45,850 nt of DNA from Deltaproteobacteria bacterium (GTDB lineage Bacteria > Myxococcota_A > JAADFL01): the NCBI GenBank assembly GCA_013152945.1, contig JAADFL010000185.1:1-45850 (forward strand), written 5' to 3'. Below are positions 40,509 through 45,850 of the stretch, one piece after another. Below the pieces are notes generated by a model that worked only from the letters and a program-made list of their open reading frames with translations, did no database searches and was not told the DNA's origin. Made by a program: the position numbers and the translations under genes. The first letter of the stretch is position 1. Each line of letters starts with the position of its first letter.

Positions 40509-42190
40509 CAGTCATCCTCCTCTGGAAATTTCACTTCCATTACCTTGCCGCCAAGGATTTCCTGCACTTCCAACACATTCGGATGTCTCAACACCCTTTG
40601 GTGTTTCTCCTGCAATTGTTTTTTCCTGTCTTCAGCCTTCTTTTCAGCTATGGGCTTCGATGCAACGGTTGCGGATAAAGTCAGATTCAAAGCAACCGGC
40701 CGGCCGAAATATCCGGATAAGTACTGTTCCAGCTCCTTTCGCCGTCTTTGGATTTCCTCCTTGTGAAATTCCTTTTGCACCACCAGCTTGATTTCGCTTT
40801 CACTAAGAGCGGCAAGGCTCGCATGCTCGAGCACACTGGCCAATCTCTTTGCTGCAATGTCGCCTTTCTGGCCGAGGAAATTCAAAAAGCTTACCCAGTT
40901 CTGTTCTACCGAATCTGCATTCTCATTGTTGATCGTCCCGGTATCTCTTTGGGGATTCGCTATGTTTTCTTTTTTGTATTCAGGTTCCTTCTCAAAGTTT
41001 TTTTTTGATACGGCCGCAGGTGATTCGCCCGAACGAACCGGCAAGTTTTTCAACAAATAATCGACATCTTCGATCACCTTGTCCAGGGGCTCGAGTGGAA
41101 GGGCGTGGAGCATCCTGAGCAATGTCATCTCTAGGGTCAATCCGGGCTTTGAGCTGTATGCCAGCTCATTGAGGCCCCTTCCCGCAGCATCAAAAAGCAG
41201 GTGTACGGCCCTCTGGCTGTACTGTTTTGCCATGGCTCCCAGCCTGGCCGCTTCCTCTTCCTCCAAGTCCAACAGGTCCGGCCTGGAAGGGCAGGCAGCC
41301 GCCACTGCAAGGTTTCTCAACACAACCGCCACCTCTCCCAGAAATGCCTTTTCAGAACAGCCGCTGTCGAGCGCCTTGTGCGCGGATTCCAACACAGCGG
41401 CAGAATCGTGCTCCAGCAATGCCAGGACCGTTTCCATGATCAGTTCGCGATCCACTGCTCCCAGGATTTCTCTTACCTGTCCGCTTGTTGGCGAGGTACC
41501 GGCGAAAGAAACCACTTGGTCCAGCAGGGACAATGCATCTCTCATGCTGCCGTCTGCTTGTGCAGCCAGCGTCTTGACTGCGTTATCATCGAGTTCGAAT
41601 CCTTCGGCTTTTGCTATATTTCTTATCTGGGCGCCTATTTGACCGGCCTTGAGTCTCTTGAGATCGTATCTCTGGCACCTGGAGAGAATCGTAACAGGTA
41701 TCTTCTGGGGATCGGTGGTGGCAAACATGAATATAACATGGGCAGGGGGTTCTTCCAGGATCTTCAGCAATGCATTGAATGCGGACCTGGACAGCATGTG
41801 CACCTCGTCGATGATAAATACCTTGTAGCGTAAAGACGAGGGCATGTATTGCGCGTTCTCGCGCAAATTTCTTACATCGTCTACAGAGTTGTTCGAAGCG
41901 CCGTCGATTTCCTGAACATCCACCGCCGATCCGTTACCGATTTCCCTGCAAGCCGTGCATTCACCGCATGGTTCTTCCGAGGGGCCTTCTGCCGACTGGC
42001 AATTGAGAGCCTTTGCCAGAATCCTTGCTATGGTGGTCTTTCCAACCCCGCGCACACCGGTAAACAGGAAGGCCTGAACAATCCGGTTGTTCTTGATGGC
42101 ATTTTTCAATGTCTCTGTTACATGCTCCTGGCCCACCACCTCCGAGAACTTTCCCGGTCTCCATTTGCGGGCCAGAACCAAATAACTCAT
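40508..42190 (-). CDS. dnaX: DNA polymerase III subunits tau/gamma
   Basis: A 560-residue clamp-loader ATPase from ATG 42190 (MSYLVLARKWRP, the canonical N-terminus; the open frame runs 17 codons further but into the SRP RNA). Walker A is GVRGVGKTT, the zinc-binding cysteines are CQSAEGPSEEPCGECTAC, Walker B is FIIDEVHML, and ATTDPQKIPVTILSRC is the sensor region. Domain III ends near residue 375. A run of nine A at codons 395-398 may produce a short gamma-like form (listed separately). The C-terminal domain after residue ~440 should contact the polymerase. Confidence 0.95.
   Translation of the reverse strand: MSYLVLARKWRPGKFSEVVGQEHVTETLKNAIKNNRIVQAFLFTGVRGVGKTTIARILAKALNCQSAEGPSEEPCGECTACREIGNGSAVDVQEIDGASNNSVDDVRNLRENAQYMPSSLRYKVFIIDEVHMLSRSAFNALLKILEEPPAHVIFMFATTDPQKIPVTILSRCQRYDLKRLKAGQIGAQIRNIAKAEGFELDDNAVKTLAAQADGSMRDALSLLDQVVSFAGTSPTSGQVREILGAVDRELIMETVLALLEHDSAAVLESAHKALDSGCSEKAFLGEVAVVLRNLAVAAACPSRPDLLDLEEEEAARLGAMAKQYSQRAVHLLFDAAGRGLNELAYSSKPGLTLEMTLLRMLHALPLEPLDKVIEDVDYLLKNLPVRSGESPAAVSKKNFEKEPEYKKENIANPQRDTGTINNENADSVEQNWVSFLNFLGQKGDIAAKRLASVLEHASLAALSESEIKLVVQKEFHKEEIQRRRKELEQYLSGYFGRPVALNLTLSATVASKPIAEKKAEDRKKQLQEKHQRVLRHPNVLEVQEILGGKVMEVKFPEEDD
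40998..41006 (-). promoter_or_regulatory. A9 slippery run in dnaX, candidate tau/gamma frameshift site
   Basis: On the coding strand codons 395-398 read TCA AAA AAA AAC. A -1 ribosomal slip or an extra A in the mRNA gives AAA CTT TGA, ending after about 399 residues. Loss of one A reaches TAG about 12 codons later. The site lies in the linker just after clamp-loader domain III. Nine A in dnaX is also the slippage site known from Thermus thermophilus. Confidence 0.6.
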
Positions 42191-42213
42191 GTCTCTCTTC
42201 TCTCGAAAAAAAG

Positions 42214-42313
42214 GGCGGCCGGAAGCACTGGACACACACAAGCATCCGCTACCGCTGCTTCCTTCCGGACCTCACGGGGTTCACGGCCCCGTGTCGTCCA
42301 GGCCCCGGCCGCC
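42214..42313 (-). ncRNA. ffs: Signal recognition particle RNA, 4.5S type
   Basis: On the minus strand the apical SRP core is present: GTGAGGTCCGGAAGGAAGC then AGCGGTAGCGG, with the GGAA tetraloop and the asymmetric internal loop. The ends GGCGGCC and GGCCGCC (42214-42220 with 42307-42313) and GGAC/GTCC blocks close a long hairpin of about 100 nt. A run of seven T on the coding strand (42211-42205 region) follows directly and should terminate transcription. It lies just upstream of dnaX, a common arrangement. Confidence 0.93.
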
Positions 42314-42330
42314 ACAATGAATTCCAAACA

Positions 42331-42422
<92 letters not shown>

Positions 42423-42441
42423 GACAATCCAATCAAATCGG

Positions 42442-42528
42442 CGGAGAGCGAGGGATTCGAACCCCCGGTGGAGAAAACCCCACACTTGATTTCGAATCAA
42501 GCGCCTTCGACCTCTCGGCCAGCTCTCC
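42442..42528 (-). tRNA. tRNA-Ser(CGA)
   Basis: Class II tRNA with acceptor GGAGAGC/GCTCTCC, anticodon stem CTTGA/TCAAG, loop TTCGAAA (anticodon CGA, codon TCG) and a variable arm. The 3' CCA is not encoded (CCG follows the discriminator). Confidence 0.95.
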
Positions 42529-42562
42529 AAACCTGCTTTCGCTCCATGGTTCGATAGCCCGG

Positions 42563-43012
42563 CTATCTCCTGGAGCGAAAAAATTTTTCAAGGAGCGAAG
42601 CGGTTTCCCGCTCTAGCACACCCCCCTTGACCTCTGCCCTGTGATTCAACCTCGGGTCAGAGGTGATCCGGAACATGGTATCCACGGACCCGGCCTTCGG
42701 ATCCGGACAACCATACACCACTCTTTCGACCCTTGCCAATACCGCGGCTCCGGCACACATGGGACAGGGTTCCATGGTGGACACAAGGGTGCAACCTTCG
42801 AGCCGCCACGTGCCGAGCCTGGCACCGGCCTCTCTCAAGGCCAAGAGTTCCGCGTGGGCCGTGGGATCGTGATCCCTTTCCCTGCGGTTACCTCTCGACG
42901 CCAGGATCTCGCCTGCCGGACCGATAACCACTGCCCCTACAGGCACTTCTCCGGCTTCTTCGGCCTTGACCGCTTCATCGATGGCCAGGCGCATTATACG
43001 TTCCAGGTCCAA
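42563..43012 (-). CDS. tadA: tRNA-specific adenosine deaminase
   Basis: A 149-residue zinc deaminase. The catalytic HAE motif is in PTAHAELLAL and the second zinc motif is EPCPMCAG. It converts A34 to inosine in tRNA-Arg(ACG). It starts at TTG 43012, or possibly at ATG 42994, which would lose six residues. It lies between serine tRNA genes and its own substrate tRNA-Arg(ACG), with a terminator-like hairpin in front. Confidence 0.95.
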   Translation of the reverse strand: MDLERIMRLAIDEAVKAEEAGEVPVGAVVIGPAGEILASRGNRRERDHDPTAHAELLALREAGARLGTWRLEGCTLVSTMEPCPMCAGAAVLARVERVVYGCPDPKAGSVDTMFRITSDPRLNHRAEVKGGVLERETASLLEKFFRSRR

Positions 43013-43029
43013 TTGGAATCCAGTGCCTG

Positions 43030-43056
43030 AAAACGCCCGGCCGATACGGCCGGACG
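43030..43056 (-). terminator. Intrinsic terminator between tRNA-Arg and tadA
   Basis: On the minus strand a 10-bp G+C-rich stem (43056-43047 with 43043-43034, one G-U pair) closes a TAT loop and is followed by TTTT (43033-43030). It would end transcripts of the upstream tRNAs, implying a separate or read-through start for tadA. Confidence 0.6.
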
Positions 43057-43071
43057 TTCCCGGCTATCTTT

Positions 43072-43148
43072 TGGCGTGCCCAAAGGGACTCGAACCCCCA
43101 ACCTCCTGATCCGTAGTCAGGTGCTCTATCCAATTGAGCCATGGGCAC
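43072..43148 (-). tRNA. tRNA-Arg(ACG)
   Basis: 77 nt with acceptor GTGCCCA/TGGGCAC, D-arm GCTC/GAGC, anticodon stem CCTGA/TCAGG with loop CTACGGA (anticodon ACG, read as ICG after TadA), T-arm GGGTTCGAGTCCC and an encoded CCA. Confidence 0.96.
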
Positions 43149-43162
43149 GCGGCTAATGCTCC

Positions 43163-43255
43163 TGGCGGAGAGAGAGGGATTCGAACCCTCGGTGGAGCTA
43201 TCAACCCCACACTCGCTTAGCAGGCGAGCACCTTCGGCCGCTCGGTCATCTCTCC
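43163..43255 (-). tRNA. tRNA-Ser(GCT)
   Basis: Class II tRNA with acceptor GGAGAGA/TCTCTCC, anticodon stem CTCGC/GCGAG, loop CTGCTAA (anticodon GCT, codons AGC/AGT), a variable arm and an encoded CCA. Confidence 0.95.
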
Positions 43256-43293
43256 GCATACCAAGTAAAACATGTTTTCAAAGAGTCGCGCGG

Positions 43294-43376
43294 CGGAGGA
43301 GGAGGGATTCGAACCCCCGGTGCTCTCGCACAGCGGTTTTCAAGACCGCCGCCTTAGACCACTCGGCCACTCCTCC
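43294..43376 (-). tRNA. tRNA-Ser(TGA)
   Basis: Class II tRNA with acceptor GGAGGAG/CTCCTCC, anticodon stem GCGGT/ACCGC, loop CTTGAAA (anticodon TGA, codons TCA and others by wobble). CCA is not encoded. Confidence 0.95.
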
Positions 43377-43391
43377 TCGCGGGCAAGCGAT

Positions 43392-43418
43392 AGTATATGA
43401 CCTTGCCATGCCAGTCAA
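43392..43418 (-). promoter_or_regulatory. Promoter of the Ser/Arg tRNA cluster
   Basis: On the minus strand TTGACT (43418-43413) is followed by TATACT (43397-43392) after 15 bases, or by TACTAT after 17. The start would fall a few bases before the first tRNA at 43376, as expected for a stable-RNA promoter. Confidence 0.55.
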
Positions 43419-43449
43419 TACACAAAACATCCACTGTGGTAGCCGAATT

Positions 43450-43485
43450 AAAATGTCAGTTGTACTGCCGAGTGAAAATGTCAGT
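43450..43485 (+). repeat. Two direct copies of AAAATGTCAGT
   Basis: AAAATGTCAGT occurs at 43450-43460 and 43475-43485, one copy every 25 bases. Short repeats with this sequence and spacing resemble the repeated ends of IS21-type elements. No transposase sequence is nearby, so it may be an element scar. Confidence 0.4.
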
Positions 43486-43570
43486 AGGAAGGGGATTCGT
43501 CCCATTCGGATTCAGGCTGTTCGCAACAATTCCAGGGGCGTTGTCCCTGGAATCGTTGGTACCAAACAAT

Positions 43571-43610
43571 CCCCCTCGCCCGCTCTGCGGGAGAGCGGGA
43601 CAAAAGGGGG
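43571..43610. repeat. Nested inverted repeat
   Basis: CCCGCTCT (43579-43586) pairs with AGAGCGGG (43592-43599) around a GCGGG loop. An outer CCCCCT (43571-43576) pairs with AGGGGG (43605-43610). No gene is attached. It looks like an intergenic palindromic element rather than a terminator of a known gene. Confidence 0.6.
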
Positions 43611-43720
43611 TGAGGGCGGTGGAAAACCGGCCTGGTCAAGGAGATAAAAAATAAATTGTTTGGATTGAATCTCGTATGGGCGGTATCATGACACGGAATT
43701 GTCGTAATCGTGTCCGGGTT

Positions 43721-43748
43721 GTAGGGTCGGTTCGCGAACCACCCCTAC
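43721..43748. repeat. 28-bp palindromic element
   Basis: GTAGGG and CCCTAC flank the perfect palindrome GGTTCGCGAACC, with two-base mismatched joints. Palindromes of this composition recur between genes in many bacteria. Only one copy is seen in the window. Confidence 0.65.
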
Positions 43749-43792
43749 TTCTTGAAATAACAGCATATTTTAGGCACCCTGAAAATCAACCT

Positions 43793-43820
43793 GGGTGGGG
43801 AGGCTTGGGTGGGGAGGCTT
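43793..43820 (+). repeat. Tandem 14-bp duplication
   Basis: GGGTGGGGAGGCTT is repeated twice without spacer (43793-43806 and 43807-43820). With the elements at 43450-43748 it makes the 600-base gap between the tRNA block and the DUF1566 gene entirely non-coding and repeat-rich. Confidence 0.8.
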
Positions 43821-43975
43821 ATGGTGACACTCGTCTCGAAGTATTATATGGAGAAAGGTTCGGACGCAGACCATGTTAGTATTCGACTGGCGCCGGTAGG
43901 TACGGTAAATTTTATTGGCCTGTCTTCTACGCTTCGAGTAAGGAAGAAGCGGGCATGTGCTTGGAGGCGCGGAAT

Positions 43976-45612
43976 ATGTATTTAAAGTCTTTCCTGCTTA
44001 TTTCTTTCCTGTCTTTTTCCGCCATGTTGTTTTCTGGTTGCACCTTCCTGATTGATAACGATGGAAAGAGATGCATTGAAAATAAGCAATGCGGCCCTGC
44101 ATACAAGTGCGATCCTGATACCCACGTTTGCGTGATGGACATGGATACTGATACAGGTACTGATACTGATACTGATACTGATACAGGTACTGATACTGAT
44201 ACTGATACTGACATCGACACTGACACCGACACTGACACCGACACCGACACCGACACTGACACTGACGCTGACACCGACACTGACACCGACACCGACACTG
44301 ACACTGACGCTGACACCGACACTGACACCGCGACACTGACACTGACGCTGACACCGACACTGACACCGACACTGACACCGACACTGACACTGACACCGAC
44401 ACTGACACGGATACTGACACTGACACTGACACGGACACTGACTCGGAAACAGTTGTGGTCGACGATTGTTCGAATGAGCCTGACTTCATGCCCTGCAAAG
44501 ATGCCACAGAGCCAAACTTCTCCCGCAGTATCTGTATCTTTGGAACATGTGTCTCACCTGGTTGTGGTAATGCGAGTTGTAATGCTATCGGACCTGGTTT
44601 CAAGTTAGCAGACACCGGTGAGAGAACTTGCTTCGATACATCAAAAGAACTCGATCTTTGCCAGGGCACAGTCGGCATGGACTCGTGCACTGTTACACCA
44701 TTTTGTGGTCAGGATGCACAATATGGATGGGATGTTGAGCATGCAGCCTCTACTCGTTTCGCCCGTGATAAATCAGTGACCGACCAACCTGTTGCCCTCG
44801 ATCAGGTAACAGGTCTTGAGTGGCAAGCTTGTCCTGTTGGCCTTTCCGGTAATTATTGCACCACAGGCACAGCTCAAAAACTGAACTGGGAATCCGCTGT
44901 GGAGTACTGTGAAAACCTGGTCTGGGGAGGAAAGGATGATTGGTACCTTCCTGACCCCTACCAGTTGAATTCTATAGTAGATTATTCACGCAACGGCCCG
45001 GCGATTAATTTCGAAGTTTTCTACAATACTCCGGCCGAGTACTTTTGGACCTCGTCATCCTGCGCAAGTAAGCAGGACAATGCCTGGTGTGTAAACTTCA
45101 ATTCCGGAGGCACCAACATATTCGCCAAAAGTTTCGACACATTTACGCGTTGTGTCAGGCAAGGAGATTCATTATATGTCGCATCGGATAGTGTACGTCT
45201 GTACCGACATGAGATTGTAGCAGGGGAGCCAATAGTGATGGACAATCTCACTGGGCTGGTGTGGCAGGGATGTCTTCCAGGCACGTCAGGAAGTAACTGC
45301 TCATCCGGCGAATCCATGAAAATGCTCTGGAAGGAATCACTATCCTACTGTGAGGGATTGGATTGGGGCGGATACAATGACTGGCGTCTACCGAACATCA
45401 CCGAACTGCAATCCATTGTTGACACCAGGAAGAACGGCCCTGCCGTAGATATCGAAATATTTCCAAGGACTCCAAAGGACGCATTCTGGTCCTCTTCCAC
45501 ACCGCCACAAAGTCCTAATGTCGCATGGTGTGTATCATTTTCCACCGGAAACCTATCGTGGTCAGGAAAGCAGTATAACGGCAACATCCGTTGCGTGAGG
45601 AAAGCCAGGTAA
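43976..45612 (+). pseudogene. DUF1566 (Lcl C-terminal) lipoprotein, frameshifted in its (Asp-Thr)n linker
   Basis: ATG 43976 follows GGAGG by 8 bases and begins a textbook lipoprotein signal (MYLKSFLL..., lipobox LFSGC); an in-frame ATG at 43955 has a weaker site. A short Cys-containing segment precedes the Asp-Thr repeat. At 44330-44331 two extra bases shift the frame; the original chain resumes in frame at 44332 and runs to TAA 45610-45612. The C-terminal part has two tandem DUF1566 domains: VTGLEWQAC...DDWYLPDPYQL...FWTSSS...RCVRQ and LTGLVWQGC...NDWRLPNITEL...FWSSST...RCVRKAR. DUF1566 proteins are surface-exposed; function is unknown. The break could be a true inactivation, a phase-variable state or a sequencing error. 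Confidence 0.8.
44144..44440 (+). repeat. Long (Asp-Thr)n hexanucleotide microsatellite
   Basis: About 50 near-tandem copies of GAC/GAT followed by ACT/ACC/ACA/ACG, with a few Gly, Ala and Ile variants. The codon third positions vary between copies, so selection on the protein repeat is likely in addition to slippage. The reverse strand gives long Ser-Val frames that are artefacts. Confidence 0.9.
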
Positions 45613-45618
45613 CCTGGC
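45604..45618 (+). terminator. Hairpin with the stop codon in its loop
   Basis: GCCAGG (45604-45609) and CCTGGC (45613-45618) form a 6-bp stem whose loop is the TAA stop of the DUF1566 gene. An AT-rich stretch follows, without a clean T-run. The remaining bases to 45850 show no gene. Confidence 0.4.
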
Positions 45619-45850
45619 ATATCAATTTATATTTCCTTACCGTACAATGTAACCTCATGCAGTATTGCTTAAATTCCCTTATGCGTCCCTTCCGCACCCT
45701 CCTGTCCGTGGCTGATTTTCCATGGTGAGGATGGGCCGGTATGGACGGATAATATCCTGAACGGATATGAAATTTTCATGAATGCCGCCAAAAGTTTTTC
45801 GAACAACATGTTGCAGGACATTGCCTGACATATTTACACATTCCCAAACC

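Noticed and set aside
44144-44440. CRISPR-like array
   Set aside because: The units are six bases long and contiguous without unique spacers, and they are translated as a protein linker.
43927-44690. Long minus-strand frames of Ser-Val repeats across the microsatellite
   Set aside because: They are the antisense of the Asp-Thr hexanucleotide repeat and have no signal, domain or start site of their own.

Overview
The window looks like chromosome of an uncultured Gram-negative bacterium of the broad deltaproteobacterial/Myxococcota-like type. The support is indirect: several lipoproteins with (Asp-Thr)n or acidic linkers, a TIGR02266-type PilZ protein, a FG-GAP/UnbV lipoprotein, a DUF1566 lipoprotein, a sigma-54-like promoter, and a Gram-negative gene set. 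No 16S or ribosomal gene is present, so the lineage is inferred. Genes are dense and strongly overlapped (ATGA, GTGA and TTGA junctions are common).

Layout. 1-2187: 3' part of a secreted family-57 glycoside hydrolase with a starch-binding-like C-terminus. 2209-6269: a promoter, a fluoride (crcB-motif) riboswitch, a dynamin-like GTPase and a GT-C-type membrane glycosyltransferase. 6293-9091 (minus): prepilin peptidase and a FG-GAP/UnbV lipoprotein. 9255-10557: a Cys-rich gene remnant, a GNAT acetyltransferase and a DsrE-like protein. 10558-15650: a degraded defence-type island holding an interrupted HTH gene, a 5'-truncated OLD-family nuclease, an intact DNA methyltransferase, a truncated partner gene, and an inverted second OLD fragment with an HTH fragment.

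15725-27554: a ten-gene tetrapyrrole block, gltX-hemA-hemC-hemD-hemB-hemL-hemE-hemN-hemH-hemY, that covers every step from glutamate to protohaem by the C5 route. 27562-30496 (minus): an AMMECR1-like/(alpha,alpha)6-type lipoprotein and a small acidic Cys-containing lipoprotein.

30682-38833: the most unusual region. It is a co-directional, overlapping operon of seven radical SAM proteins, two free-standing SPASM-domain proteins and a HAD phosphatase. No precursor peptide is evident. Two of the radical SAM proteins have their SPASM domain encoded as a separate, translationally coupled gene, while a third close relative keeps it fused. I regard this as the best candidate for an undescribed system.

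38985-39461: a PilZ gene behind a sigma-54-like promoter. 43418-39539 (minus): a housekeeping block containing all four serine tRNAs expected for the six Ser codons, tRNA-Arg(ACG) next to tadA (which deaminates that anticodon), the 4.5S SRP RNA, dnaX (with an A9 slippage site placed to make a gamma-like product), ybaB and recR. 43377-43975: non-coding DNA with direct repeats and palindromes. 43976-45612: a DUF1566 lipoprotein gene frameshifted inside its (Asp-Thr)n microsatellite. The last ~230 bases show no gene.
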